Source of the DNA: an uncultured Luminiphilus sp.
Lineage (GTDB): Bacteria; Pseudomonadota; Gammaproteobacteria; Pseudomonadales; Halieaceae
DNA length: 64,000 bases
Reading direction: 5' to 3'
Assembly: GCA_943789425.1 (NCBI GenBank)
Contig: CALSUB010000010.1
Span: forward strand, 52,442 to 116,441
The notes under the pieces were generated by a model. That model was not told where the DNA came from. It ran no database searches and saw only the letters and a list, made by a program, of their open reading frames with translations. The translations under genes were made by a program, and so were the position numbers. Below, piece by piece: positions 47,416 through 58,249 of the stretch; the first letter of the stretch is position 1, and each line of letters opens with the position of its first letter.

Positions 47416-50400
47416 ATGAGCTCCGCTAAGCCGGTACCCGAACGCGCGGTACCGGAACATATTATATTTCCTGAACAACTCCCGATTAGTGAGCGTCGCG
47501 AGGACATTGAAGCGGCGATCCGGGATCACCAAGTGGTGATTCTTGCCGGCGAAACGGGTTCTGGTAAGACCACCCAATTACCTAAAATCTGTCTGAACTT
47601 AGGTCGCGGGCGAGTGCAACGCATCGGGCACACACAGCCACGACGCATTGCGGCTCGCACCGTAGCGCAGCGCATTGCGGAGGAGCTCAATACCCCCCTG
47701 GGTGAGCTGGTCGGCTATCAAATTCGCTTCAACGATACGCTCTCAGACGCGAGTGCCATTAAGTTGATGACCGACGGCATCTTGTTGGCTGAATTGACGC
47801 GTGATCGTGATCTCAGCGCTTACGACACCTTGATTATCGACGAGGCCCACGAGCGAAGCCTGAACATTGATTTTTTACTTGGGTATTTAAAGCGGTTGTT
47901 ACCCCGACGGCCCGATCTCAAAGTCATCGTGACGTCGGCGACCATTGATGTGGCACGCTTTTCAGCCCATTTTGATGACGCACCCGTGATCGAAGTCAGT
48001 GGTCGTACTTATCCTGTCGATGTGCATTACCTCGGTGATACCGAAGACCGAGATGAGGGGGTGCGACAACAAATTGCCGACCTACTGGGGGATATTGAGC
48101 AAGGCCAGTTTGGTCCGCGAGGCGATGTGCTGGTCTTTTTGCCAGGCGAGCGTGATATTCGCGAGCTCGCCAAGCGACTGCGTTATAACGATCGTTTGCG
48201 GGTGCTGCCCCTGTATGCGCGTTTAAGCCAAGCTGAACAGAATCGGGTCTTTCAGAGTGGTGGGGCGGGGATGCGTGTCGTGTTGGCGACAAACGTGGCG
48301 GAGACGTCGCTAACGGTTCCCGGAATTCGTTACGTGATCGATCCCGGTGAAGCGCGAATGAGTCGCTACAGTGCGCGCAGTCGATTGCAGCGCTTGCCGA
48401 TCGAGCCCATCTCGCAGGCCAGTGCCAATCAGCGCATGGGCCGCTGTGGGCGGCTCTCTGACGGGGTCTGCTTCCGTCTTTATGGCGAGGCAGATTTCTT
48501 AGGCCGTCCGGCTTTTACTGATCCGGAAATTCGGCGCACCAATCTCGCGGCGGTCGTGTTGCGAATGCTCGAACTCAAGCTCGGCGAGGTCAATCGCTTT
48601 CCTTTTATCGACCCGCCTGATCCCAAGGTGGTGCGCGATGGCTACCGGCTGCTCGAAGAGTTGGGCGCCGTCTCGAGCGGCGGCCAACTGACAAAGTGTG
48701 GCCGGCAACTCGCCCGTTTACCGGTTGATCCGCGCCTGGGTCGCATGTTGCTGGCTGCCAACGACCTCGGCTGTCTCGCTGAGGTGCTGGTAATTGTCAG
48801 TGCGATGTCGATTCAGGATCCGCGTGAACGGCCGACCGAAAAACAGGCTCAGTCAGACCAGTCGCATTCGCGATTTCAGCATGCCCAATCTGATTTTTTA
48901 TCCTGGCTCGCATTGTGGCGTTACTACGAGGCGCAGCGTCAAAGTCTCAGCCAAAACCAGCTTCGAAAACTGTGCCAGCGAGAATTCCTCGCTTTTATGC
49001 GGATGCGCGAATGGCGCGAAATTCACTCGCAACTGGTGATCGCCTGTCGGCAGCTTGGATTTCGTGTGCCGCCACAGCTGCCGGTCGACGAGGCGTATGA
49101 GGCGGTTCACCGTGCGTTGCTCGCGGGTCTACTTGGCAATGTTGCCCAGCGTGACGAGGGCAAGCAATTCAATGCAACGCGCAACCGCAAAGTCATGCTG
49201 TTTCCCGGTTCTAGTCAGTATAAAAAACCACCGCCTTGGTTGGTGGCTGGAGAAATTGTCGAAACATCGCAAGTTTTCGCGCGGCAATGCGCCGCGATTG
49301 AACCCGATTGGCTGCTCCAGATCAATCCGCAGGTGCTAAAGCGCCATCAGTACGAACCCGCTTGGCAACGGCGCAGCGGACGCGTTATGGCCAAGGAGCG
49401 AGTGACGCTGTTTGGCCTAACCATCAGCGACGGGCGGCGCGTGCACTTTGGTGATATTGACCGCAAGGCGTCTCGAGAGATTTTTATTCGCGAGGCACTG
49501 GTAACCGGTAATGTCATGAGACCGCCTTTTTTCATTAAAGAGAACGTGGCGTTGACTCAGTCTGTTGAGGAACTGGAGTCACGCACCCGGCGCCGTGATT
49601 TGTTAATCGAGGAAGAGGCATTGGTCGCTTTTTACAATGAGCGGCTCGGAGCTGATTGCGTGGGGATGAGCTCGCTCATCAAGTGGCTCAAAAAAGATCC
49701 GTCTAGAGAACAGAGTTTATTGCTGAAGCGCGAGCAGATACTGGTGCGCGACCCGGGTACTGAGGTGGAGTCACAGTTTCCACCGACGCTGCAGTGGCAG
49801 GGGGTGGATTATCAGCTGCGTTATCAGTTTGAACCGGGCAGACAAAACGATGGTGTCTCCATCACCATTCCATTGCCGTTGCTGAATCGTGCACCGCGTT
49901 ACTTGCTGGATTGGTTGGTGCCGGGATTGCTGCGCGATAAGTGTGTGGCCTTAATCAAAGGTTTGCCTAAAGCGCTTCGTAAGCAGCTGGTGCCTGCGCC
50001 TGATGTGGTCGATGCGGCGCTTGCGGACTTAACACCCGACGATACGGATCTGTGCAGCGCGCTGGGTAAGGTGCTCAAACGCCAGCGAGGTGTTCAAGTG
50101 AATCCTACCGATTGGCAGATGGGGCAGTTAGAAGACTTTTACCGCATGAACGTGCGCGTCGTGGATGTTGAGGGCAAGTTACTGGGGCAGGGTCGTGATA
50201 TGGCGGCGCTGGTGGCTGAATTTAGGTCTGATGAAGGGCGCAGTCCCTCTGCCCAAAAAACCGACCCCCTCGAACGTCAAAATGTGGAGAGATGGGATTT
50301 TGGTGCGTTACCCGAAATGTCGCGATCAAAGGCAGCGGGTCTCGAGGTGGTGGCGCATCCAGCACTTGTCGTTGAGCCTTCGGGCTTAGCGGTTCGATTA

Positions 50401-51159
50401 CTGGACTATCCGGGCGAGGCGCGATTGGCGCACGAGGCCGGTGTCGTCGCACTCGCTATGAAACAGGCGAGTCAGGTCGTGAAATCCCTGCGCAAAGCAT
50501 TGTTCTCAGGTAATGACCTGGTCCTTGCTTTTGCGGCGCTGGAGCTCGATCGCAAGCGTTTGTCGGACGATACGATCGCCGCGGTAGCTCACAATGCATT
50601 GATCGGGCTTGAGCCCCCCCGTGCAGAGGCGGCTTTCAAAAATTGGTTCGATACATTACGAGGTGGATGGTATTCAGAAGCGATGGCGCTGGGGGAAGCA
50701 TTAGCCGAAGCGCTGAAGGCGTGGACGACCGCGCGGACGTCTCCGCACGTCTGGCTGAGCGCGATTACGAAGACAGTCAGCGTGACTGCTGGCAGGGCGT
50801 TCAAGATTTATTGCTGAGTGAGACTGTGCGCTACGCCAGTCAGTGATTGGTTGCGGCAATTTCCGCGCTACGCCAGTGCCGCAGAGCACCGAATGACGCG
50901 CCTCAATGGCCAGTATCTGAAAGATCAAAAAGCCGTTCAGACGCTGTTGCCGTGGCGTGAGCGTCTTGAGCAAGCGCAGGCCGCTTACCCGGGGTTGATT
51001 CGTCTCTCTGCCGAGGCGCATCACTATCGATGGATGCTCGAGGAGTTTCGTGTGTCCTTATTTGCCCAGCACATGAAGACGCGCTTACCGGTATCGAATA
51101 AGCGGCTCGAGCAACAATGGCTGTTGGTACAAACTTGGATAGACCAGCACCCACGATGA
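47416..51159 (+). CDS. hrpA: ATP-dependent RNA helicase HrpA (frame broken twice near the C-terminus)
   Basis: DEAH-box helicase acting on mRNA and on stalled ribosomes. Walker A GETGSGKTTQ, DEAH in LIIDEAHERSLN and SATID are at about 40-175, followed by NVAETSLTVPGIRYVIDPG and the OB-fold and DUF3418 region. The first frame stops at 50817 with an atypical tail. A lost base near 50720 would give ALKAVDDRADVSARLAERDY, and a gained base near 50841 returns to the frame of SDWLRQFPRYASAAEHRM and the family end WMLEEFRVSLFAQ, stopping at 51159 (about 1247 residues; E. coli 1300). Confidence 0.9.
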
Positions 51160-51212
51160 GCGCGAGAAATCGACTCAGCTCATAGCCTTCCCAGATTAAT
51201 AGCGTTAAAATC

Positions 51213-52013
51213 ATGAAAGCCAAAAGCTTAGAGCGCCTCGGTATGTTGCGGTCCAACCCACAATCTTTTCCCTCTGTTGCCGCATCGCTGCGGATGAGGT
51301 CGGTGCGTGCGGTCGCAGTGACGTGCTTCAGTGTGCTGCTGTCGATGAGCGCTTTAGCGGATGCCGATGCAGATGACCCGTGGCAGGGGTACAACCGGTG
51401 GATGTTTGAGTTTAATGACGGCGCTGACCGACTCATCGTTAAGCCCATCGCAACCGGCTACGATTTCATCATGCCGCAATTTGTCCGCGTGGGGACCAAT
51501 AATTTTTTCAGCAATTTTTATGATTTCAATGGCGTGCTGAATGCTCTGTTACAGGGTCGTGTCGAGGAGGCGTTGAATAATACCGTCCGTGTAATCACTA
51601 ACTCCACGATCGGCCTTTTGGGTTTTTTCGACGTTGCTTCTCAGGCCGGCGTACCGCGCTATGAGACCGACTTTGGTCACACCTTGTCTGTATGGGGTGT
51701 GCCTCAGGGTAACTTCGTGATGTTGCCGTTTATCGGGCCCAGTACTGTTCGCGCGGCTTCAGGGTCTGCGATCGATGCGTTTATCTCCCCGACAGGGCAA
51801 ATGTTCAACGACGAGGCCTATTGGGGTCTCCGCGTGTTCAACCTGATCGACTTACGCGCCGGTTTGCTCGACGCGGAACAGGTGATCAGTGGCGATCGCT
51901 ATGTTTTCTTCCGCGATGTGTATTTGCAGCGTCGTGCAGTGCTCGATGCGGGCGGGCAGGTCAAAGACAATTTTTCTGAATTCGACAACGACTGGGATGA
52001 GGATGCCTTTTAG
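51213..52013 (+). CDS. mlaA: Intermembrane phospholipid transport protein MlaA (VacJ)
   Basis: Outer-membrane ring protein that removes misplaced phospholipids with OmpC and hands them to MlaC. It has 266 residues from 51213, or 239 from the ATG at 51294, which would place the signal peptide (VRAVAVTCFSVLLSMSALAD) at the N-terminus. The MlaA domain runs from DPWQGYNRWMFEFNDGAD through NTVRVITNSTIGLLGFFDVA and GVPQGNFVMLPFIGPSTVR. A lipobox Cys, usual in this family, is not apparent. Confidence 0.92.
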   Translation: MKAKSLERLGMLRSNPQSFPSVAASLRMRSVRAVAVTCFSVLLSMSALADADADDPWQGYNRWMFEFNDGADRLIVKPIATGYDFIMPQFVRVGTNNFFSNFYDFNGVLNALLQGRVEEALNNTVRVITNSTIGLLGFFDVASQAGVPRYETDFGHTLSVWGVPQGNFVMLPFIGPSTVRAASGSAIDAFISPTGQMFNDEAYWGLRVFNLIDLRAGLLDAEQVISGDRYVFFRDVYLQRRAVLDAGGQVKDNFSEFDNDWDEDAF

Positions 52014-52046
52014 GCAGCCGCCGCCCAGAGTGGCAGCGTTCATCAC

Positions 52047-53239
52047 ATGACACCCACGGGCGCCGTATTGGTTGTTGACGATCAACTCGATCGCGCCGCA
52101 GCGTTGCTTGCCGCGCTCGATGACCCGCACCACCGTTACGAGGTCACCGCTGAGGCGCCTGACCTGGAGGCGGTATTAGGCCCTGACAGCCCTTGGGACT
52201 GTGTTATCTGCCATGTTGAGTTACTGAATGTGTCTTGGGCGTCTGTGCGCCGTGCCATGCGCACCTTTGACGTGCAGGTGCCGGTGCTCGCAGTGAGTGA
52301 CCATCGGGATATGGACAGTATGACGACGCGCATTGGGTCTCGGTGCGGCCAGTTTTTTTGTCACCCCCTCGGAAAAACCGGGATTAGTCCGTCGCGCCAT
52401 TGAGCGGAGCGTACACCATCGTCAGTTACAGCGTGAACTGGTCGAAACCAACGAGAATTTAGCGCGGGCTAACACCGAGCTCAGCCACTCTTTGCGTATT
52501 CTCGAGCAGGACCAGGCCGCGGGTCGTCAGGTGCAAAAGGCGATGTTTCCCGCGCAATCCTTGCGTGCCGGTGAGTACTGGTTTAGCCATCGTATCTTGC
52601 CCTCCCTGTACCTCAGCGGGGACTTCACCGATTACTTCAATGTTGATCAGAGTAAGGTGGTGTTTTTTCTGGCAGATGTGTCCGGCCACGGGAGCTCCTC
52701 GGCTTTTGCGACGGTGTTGTTAAAGAATTTGTTTGCCCGCAAGCGCTCTGATTATCTGCGCCGCGATGACACCACCGTAATCGATCCTATCGAGATGCTC
52801 TCGCTGGCGAATAGCGAGTTGCTGGAACTGCATGTCAATAAGTACGCCACCATGGTGGTGGGGTGTCTCGATTTTGAGACGCACCAGTTGCACTATTCTG
52901 TTGCCGGTCATTTGCCCAAGCCCGTATTGATGACACCGGGCCACTCCCAATACTTAGCGGGGGAGGGCATGCCCGTAGGCCTGACCTCCAGAGGCGACCT
53001 ATCAACTCGAAACGATCACGCTGCCCGAGACCTTTATGCTTGTGCTCATGTCTGATGGCGTGCTCGAGACAATCGATGAGGTTGACCTGATCGAGCGGGA
53101 GAAAACGCTGCTGAGCCGCATCAGTGGCTCACTGGAAAAGCCCGGGGATCTGATTCGGCGGCTGAGTCTGGGCGATGTCACCTCGGATGACCTGGCTGAT
53201 GATATCGCTGGCTTGTTTATCAGTCGGGGCGTCGGATGA
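52047..53239 (+). CDS. Pseudo-receiver/PP2C serine phosphatase, HsbR-like (frame broken twice)
   Basis: Partner-switching phosphatase for the STAS protein that follows. The N-terminal receiver (AVLVVDDQLDRAAALLAALD) changes frame near 52333 and continues as LGAASFFVTPSEKPGLVRRA, then a coiled coil (LQRELVETNENLARANTEL) and a PP2C domain (SGDFTDYF, LADVSGHGSSSAF). A second change near 52992 leads to TFMLVLMSDGVLETIDE and the last metal residues in DDLADDIAGLF. In the receiver the acceptor Asp is His (VICHVELLN) and the Lys is Thr (FFVTP). Removing two bases gives 396 residues. No HATPase domain is present. Confidence 0.85.
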
Positions 53240-53718
53240 GCCACTGTCGAATTTCTGCGGCCTCAAATGATGGCGCGCACGTACTCAAACTAGAGGGTGA
53301 TGTGCGGCTGACTATGTGCACCGCGCTCGATCAGTATTTTCAATCGATGTTTGCTGAGCCCAATTTTGTGAGCGTGTGGGTCGATGTGACCGAGGCCGAT
53401 GGGCTCGATAGCACTACCTTGGGGATGTTGGCGCAGCTGGCGATTCAAACCAAAGCTCAATTTGCTTTTTGCCCAGCAATCTTTAGTACCAACCCCAGCA
53501 TCAATCGTTTGCTCGACACCATGGGGTTTGACCAATTGTTTGAGCGCCGTAATGAGTCGTGTGATGCCAATGCAGGTATTGAGGAAATTCCGGCTGTGGC
53601 GTGCGAGGAGGGCGAAATCAAAAAGCAGGTGCTGGCGGCACATCGCACGCTCATGTCATTGAGTGCTGAAAATGCCGGCGCGTTCCGTGATTTGGTCGAG
53701 ACACTAGAGCGGCCCTAA
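53236..53718 (+). CDS. STAS-domain anti-sigma factor antagonist, HsbA-like
   Basis: It has 160 residues. The STAS fold spans about 1-105 with the phosphorylatable Ser/Thr in EADGLDSTTLGMLAQLA (about 59-61). A C-terminal extension of about 50 residues has no assignment. The ATG overlaps the phosphatase stop by four bases (ATGA), indicating that the phosphatase acts on this protein. In Pseudomonas the HsbR/HsbA pair controls an anti-sigma factor for flagella and biofilm genes; the kinase or sigma partner is not visible here. Confidence 0.88.
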   Translation: MSHCRISAASNDGAHVLKLEGDVRLTMCTALDQYFQSMFAEPNFVSVWVDVTEADGLDSTTLGMLAQLAIQTKAQFAFCPAIFSTNPSINRLLDTMGFDQLFERRNESCDANAGIEEIPAVACEEGEIKKQVLAAHRTLMSLSAENAGAFRDLVETLERP

Positions 53719-53828
53719 AAAGAACCATTCGGGACGCCCTCTCACCCCTTACGACGTCTCAGCACATTTACGGTAATCACTGGACAGAAATTGCAGCGGA
53801 CTTTGCCTTTGCCATAAGTGGTCTATGG

Positions 53829-54884
53829 TTATCGATCACGAACAAAGGCTGCAATGGAGGCAATCGTGTCTGCGGTGATCTCAGGCGCCGCATGAAAGAA
53901 CCCCATGTCGCCCGCATGGGGCGTGCCGTGCACAGTGCGGGCACCAACAGAGACGCCTGCGGCGAGCAGCTTTCGATAATAAGCCAGACCCTCATCCCGA
54001 AGCGGGTCGAGTTCGTTTACTGAGATAAAGTGTGCGGGCAAGCCTGCCAATGCCGAGACGTCTGCGTGATATGGCCAAGCCAAGGGGTTGGTGGCATGAC
54101 TGCCCTCCGGGTCATAGACCTTGACGATTGAGCGCATGATGGCGCAACTGAGCAGATAATCATCATTTTCGAAAAGTGATGGCAGGGATTCACTAGGATT
54201 GGCGTAGCCACCATAAATGTAGGGGCACATGGCATAAACGCCGTCGATCGCATCAATCCATTGTTCGGCATTCGCTTTTAAAGCGGTTGCCAGCGCGAGA
54301 TTGCCGCCACCAGATTCTCCGCTGACGGTAATGGATGCAAGCCCCAGCGCACTGCGCCGTTGGTGCACCCAACGGGTTGCATCGGCGCAGTCACTGAGCC
54401 CCGCAGGAAAAGGATGGTTGCCCAGCTTGCCGGCAGCATTTCGATACTCGACACCGATGACTCTTAATCCTTGAGCCGCAAGCAGGTTTCTCCAAAACGT
54501 GGGTCCAGGGTCATCGGCAGTGGTGATGGCCATCCCGCCGCCGTGTAAATGAATGACCCCGGGCAGTGGTCGGCTGATGCTTTTGGGTTGATGAAGGTAC
54601 AGGGTAATTTCGTGACCGTCGGTGGCAACGATGCTTTCTCGACTTATCTCAATGTCATCAAAAGGGGGCACCATCTCGAGCAACGCTGCGTGGGCTTGTG
54701 CTTCAATTTGCTCAAAGGCCATGCAATATTCTAGGCACTCCGTATAAGTGGCACCAGCAGCCAACGGTTCAAGCCCCGCGCCAAAACCACCCGCAAGTTT
54801 GACGATGTCAGCAATTCTAGGGTCGGTCCGAGGGTCTGTTTCGAAACGCGTTTTATCGTCACCTAATCGGCCAGGGCGCTGCAT
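53829..54884 (-). CDS. Alpha/beta hydrolase, hormone-sensitive-lipase type
   Basis: Probable carboxylesterase. It has 351 residues from the ATG at 54884 with GAGGA 11 bases upstream. The oxyanion motif is in VIHLHGGGMAITT (about 123-135), the nucleophile in SGESGGGNLALA, the acidic residue near NELDPLRDEGLAYY and the catalytic His in HGTPHAGDMGF. No signal peptide is seen. It is divergent from the 3-hydroxyacyl-CoA dehydrogenase gene. The substrate is not known. Confidence 0.9.
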   Translation of the reverse strand: MQRPGRLGDDKTRFETDPRTDPRIADIVKLAGGFGAGLEPLAAGATYTECLEYCMAFEQIEAQAHAALLEMVPPFDDIEISRESIVATDGHEITLYLHQPKSISRPLPGVIHLHGGGMAITTADDPGPTFWRNLLAAQGLRVIGVEYRNAAGKLGNHPFPAGLSDCADATRWVHQRRSALGLASITVSGESGGGNLALATALKANAEQWIDAIDGVYAMCPYIYGGYANPSESLPSLFENDDYLLSCAIMRSIVKVYDPEGSHATNPLAWPYHADVSALAGLPAHFISVNELDPLRDEGLAYYRKLLAAGVSVGARTVHGTPHAGDMGFFHAAPEITADTIASIAAFVRDR

Positions 54885-55187
54885 AAACTGATTCCTCGTG
54901 AGCAATTTTATAAAAAGTGATCGATGCAACGTACCATCAAAATAAATCACGTGCTAACTCACTGCGAAACACGCAAAAAATAGCCTAACTCGCAAAGCGC
55001 GAGTTCGGTGCTTCAAAGCCGAGTTCAGTCGTCAAGTAGCAAAAAGCGACAACAATAGGCCATGCGGTTTACAGCACCACCGCCGATTGAATACCGTAGG
55101 CTGAGATGGTTTATGGGTGCCGGCGGCTTTAGCAGGCGCGCTGAATCTCAGACAAGCGATTAAAGAAAAAATAACGGGGAAACTACG
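54885..55187. promoter_or_regulatory. 303-base divergent intergenic region with a dyad
   Basis: No gene is supported. AACTCGC (54987-54993) and GCGAGTT (54999-55005) form a perfect seven-base dyad with a five-base loop; a further GAGTT follows in CCGAGTTCAG. The region is AT-richer than its neighbours and must hold the promoters of the hydrolase and the dehydrogenase. The dyad may be an operator. Confidence 0.4.
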
Positions 55188-56147
55188 ATGTCAGAGTCCA
55201 ATATTGAAAGCGTTGCCATGATTGGTGCCGGCACGCTGGGTGGGCAGATCGCTTGGCACAGCGCGTACATGGGCAAGCAAGTCACGGTCTACGATGTGTC
55301 GGAAGAGGGTCTCGAAAAATGTCAGGCCGCGCAGGCGGGCTACGCCGCTATCTACTCAACTGATCTGAATGCCAGTGACGCCGATATCGAGGCAACGCGC
55401 TCGCGGCTGACCTTTACGACGGACCTTGTCGCCGCAGCGCAAGATGTCGATCTAGTGATCGAGGCTGTGCCCGAAGTGCCCGACATCAAAATTGATGTCT
55501 ACAAACAGCTCGCAGCTATCATGCCGGAGGAGGCGATCCTCGCAACCAATTCATCCACGCTGCTGCCCTCCATGTTCTCTGCTGAAACGGGTCGACCCGA
55601 TCGATTTGCTGCACTGCATTTTGCCAACATGATCTGGGCTTTGAACCTCGCTGAAATCATGGGTGCACCGGAGACCTCAGACGATACGCTGACTCGACTG
55701 ACTGCCTACGCAGTTGAAATCGGTATGGTTCCGATACCGATTTCCAAAGAGCAAAATGGCTATGTATGCAACAGCTTATTGGTGCCCTTGCTTCAAGCAG
55801 CCCAATCTCTCGTTACCAAGGGTGTGGCTGATCATGAAACGGTTGACCGTACCTACATGATCATGAATCGTGGCTGCACCATGGGGCCGTGTGGCATCAT
55901 GGATACGGTCGGCATGGGCACCCTGCGTGAGATCTTCACCTACTGGGGCACGCAATCGGGTGACCAGGATATGCTGACCAATGCTGAATATATAAAGGAA
56001 CATTTTCTCGATACCGGGCGCACCGGTTTGCTGGCGGGAAAAGGTTATTACGAGTACCCCAATCCCACCTTTCAACAACCCGATTTTTTAGACATCCCAG
56101 AGATGTCTGCGGTGCCTGCTCTGGCCGCAAAAGCCAAATTAAGCTGA
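55188..56147 (+). CDS. 3-hydroxyacyl-CoA dehydrogenase family protein
   Basis: NAD-dependent oxidation of 3-hydroxyacyl-CoA, as in beta-oxidation; it might use 3-hydroxybutyryl-CoA or a related hydroxy acid. It has 319 residues. The Rossmann motif VAMIGAGTLGGQIAWHSA is at about 8-25, VIEAVPEVPDIK and ATNSSTLLPS are typical, and the catalytic His is in ALHFANMIWAL, where family members often have HFFNP. The C-terminal helical domain begins at about 190. It lies 38 bases before the patatin gene. Confidence 0.9.
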   Translation: MSESNIESVAMIGAGTLGGQIAWHSAYMGKQVTVYDVSEEGLEKCQAAQAGYAAIYSTDLNASDADIEATRSRLTFTTDLVAAAQDVDLVIEAVPEVPDIKIDVYKQLAAIMPEEAILATNSSTLLPSMFSAETGRPDRFAALHFANMIWALNLAEIMGAPETSDDTLTRLTAYAVEIGMVPIPISKEQNGYVCNSLLVPLLQAAQSLVTKGVADHETVDRTYMIMNRGCTMGPCGIMDTVGMGTLREIFTYWGTQSGDQDMLTNAEYIKEHFLDTGRTGLLAGKGYYEYPNPTFQQPDFLDIPEMSAVPALAAKAKLS

Positions 56148-56185
56148 AACACGCGGCCTGATGGGTGATCAAAGAGGATGATCGA

Positions 56186-57047
56186 ATGAGCAATAAGGCG
56201 ATCTCGCTTGTGCTTGGCAGTGGAGGGGCTCGTGGGTTAGCGCATGTGGGCGTCATCCGATGGCTTGAAGAACATGGCCATCAGATCAGATCGATATCGG
56301 GCTGCTCCATTGGGTCGTTCATTGGGGGGGCTTACGCCACCGGAACATTGGACGCCATCGTGGACTGGATGGAAAACCTCACGAAAAAAGAGATCTATTC
56401 AATGCTCGACCTATCCTTCTCTCGGGATTCCCTCGTGAAAGGCGAGAAGTTGGCGGAGGCCATCCAAAGCAAGATCGGGACGGGTCTGATCGAAGACCTG
56501 CCGATAAAGTTCACGGCGGTGGCCGCGGATATCGCGACCGAAAAAGAGCACTGGTTTCAAACAGGGCCAATCGACCAAGCGATCAGAGCATCCGTCTCAC
56601 TGCCGTTACTCTTCACGCCACATACCGTTGACGGGGTTCAGTTGATAGACGGCGGCATACTGAACCCCACCCCCATTGAACCGACTTTGGGAGACGATAC
56701 GGACCTGACCATAGCGGTGGACCTTGGCGGCCCCATGATGGCGGAAACAATTCCCTGAACCTGAAAAGGCCAAAAGCCCGTGGCAGCAGAAAATGGACGA
56801 CTTCTTGGACTCCATGCGGTTTTCTGAAAGCAAGCCAAAAGACCAATGGGACATGTTTTACATCACAGACCAATCCTTCAACACGATGCAGAATGCGATT
56901 GCGCGGAGCAGAATGGCAGACAACCCGCCAGATCATTTAATCGCGATACCTCGCAACAAGTGTGGGACCTTGGAGTTTGATCGCTCTGCGGAAATGGTCG
57001 AGTATGGTTACCGATTGGCAGAAGAACAGCTTTTGGGCAAACTGTAA
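56186..57047 (+). CDS. Patatin-like phospholipase, RssA type (frame broken by one extra base)
   Basis: Serine lipase with a Ser-Asp dyad. The ATG at 56186 has GAGG upstream. LVLGSGGARGLAHVGVIRWL forms the oxyanion region, GCSIGSFIGGAYATG carries the nucleophilic Ser (GxSxG at about 40-44) and LIDGGILNP the catalytic Asp. The frame stops at 56758 after MAETIP. With one A removed near 56750 it continues FPEPEKAKSPWQQKMDDFL and ends at 57047, giving 286 residues. Both fragments belong to one protein by family length. Confidence 0.85.
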
Positions 57048-57199
57048 AAGACGCTCTCTTATCCGTTGTTTGGATCAATCTGGCTCACCAAATGGACTCA
57101 AAAAAATGTCTGGGCGTCTGACAGGATCTCGTCGCTTGAGAATCAGGACAAACGCCCGCGCTTTTGCGCTGTATAAGAGGGCAGTGCGCAAAAGCGATG

Positions 57200-58249
57200 C
57201 TAGCGATGTGTAATGCTGCTGATCATTGCAACGGGCTCGCCTTCACTCACCGGGGGTGTGCTGATCACGTAGTTCACGACTCCGGAAAACGGCGCTCGTA
57301 TTGTTGTGACCTCGTTGCCGAAAAAGTCCATGAGGACGCCGAGCACCGCACCTTCAGTCACGACATAGCCGTCTTTGGTTACCGCGCGAAAAATGCCCGA
57401 TTGCGGACTCTTGATCACTCGATAGTCGCTTAACCAGGTGATCCCTGGGTTGGTCACTTCATCCTCGGCGATCATGTCCAGATGCCGCAGTATGTTCCAG
57501 ATTCCCTGCTCTGCCAGTGCTACCCAATGAGGATCGTTTGACCCGGATTGTCCGGTCTCGGTAGTGATGGCGGGAATGCCTCGCTCCAGTGCGGTTTGAT
57601 CTGTAAACAGTGAAGGGCCGCTGGCATGCTGAGGCGCCGTATCCATGACGATATGGTCTAGGCCAAAGGCTACCGCCAGACCCTCTATTTTGGCGTCAAA
57701 GGCAGCGTTTCCGGTAACGGGCATATACACATAAGGACGAAGCGCCTCATTACCGTCACCGCCATGCAGATCAACCAGATAGTCTGCTTGATCGATGACC
57801 TCGGTGGTGAGCAAGTGAGCGATGCGCTGGCTGATACTGCCCTTGGGATCGCCCGGGTACATGCGATTCAGATTTTTACCGTCTACCGGGCTGTAGTAGA
57901 TAGTACGGCCCAAAAATGAGGGCATATTGGCAATGTGAACCATGATGATCGTGCCGCTGAGTGCCGTAGGATCTATTTGCGCTCTCACCGCTTGTAGTGC
58001 GGTGATGGGTGGGTATTCGTAGCCATGGATGCCAGCAATCAAGGCCAGAACTGGTCCATCGCTGGCCCCATGGGCGACAGTAATCGGTATTGTGCTGCCT
58101 TCGTCTATACCTTCCGGCACCATGATGAACCCCGATACCTTTTCACCTCGAGATGCAGTGATCCCTCCCACGGTGAACTCGGCTGCGCTGACACAGAGCG
58201 TTGCAGCGTTTAACAATAAGAATAAAAAAATCTTGCTTGCCGTTGTCAT
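57200..58249 (-). CDS. Exported succinylglutamate desuccinylase/aspartoacylase-family protein
   Basis: Zinc hydrolase of the M14 AstE/AspA group. It has 349 residues. Zinc-binding residues lie in GIHGYEYPPITAL (His and Glu) and LVDLHGGDGNEALRP (His); a Glu likely to be catalytic is in AITTETGQSGSN. The C-terminal barrel (GIFRAVTKDGYVVTEGAVLG) matches the family. An N-terminal signal (KIFLFLLLNAATLCVSAA) indicates export, unlike the cytoplasmic AstE, so a periplasmic amide or peptide substrate is inferred. Confidence 0.88.
   Translation of the reverse strand: MTTASKIFLFLLLNAATLCVSAAEFTVGGITASRGEKVSGFIMVPEGIDEGSTIPITVAHGASDGPVLALIAGIHGYEYPPITALQAVRAQIDPTALSGTIIMVHIANMPSFLGRTIYYSPVDGKNLNRMYPGDPKGSISQRIAHLLTTEVIDQADYLVDLHGGDGNEALRPYVYMPVTGNAAFDAKIEGLAVAFGLDHIVMDTAPQHASGPSLFTDQTALERGIPAITTETGQSGSNDPHWVALAEQGIWNILRHLDMIAEDEVTNPGITWLSDYRVIKSPQSGIFRAVTKDGYVVTEGAVLGVLMDFFGNEVTTIRAPFSGVVNYVISTPPVSEGEPVAMISSITHR

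Noticed and set aside
56793..57047. Separate small gene after the patatin
   Set aside because: Its upstream reading (FPEPEKAKSPWQQK) continues the patatin in a shifted frame, so it is the C-terminus of the same protein.
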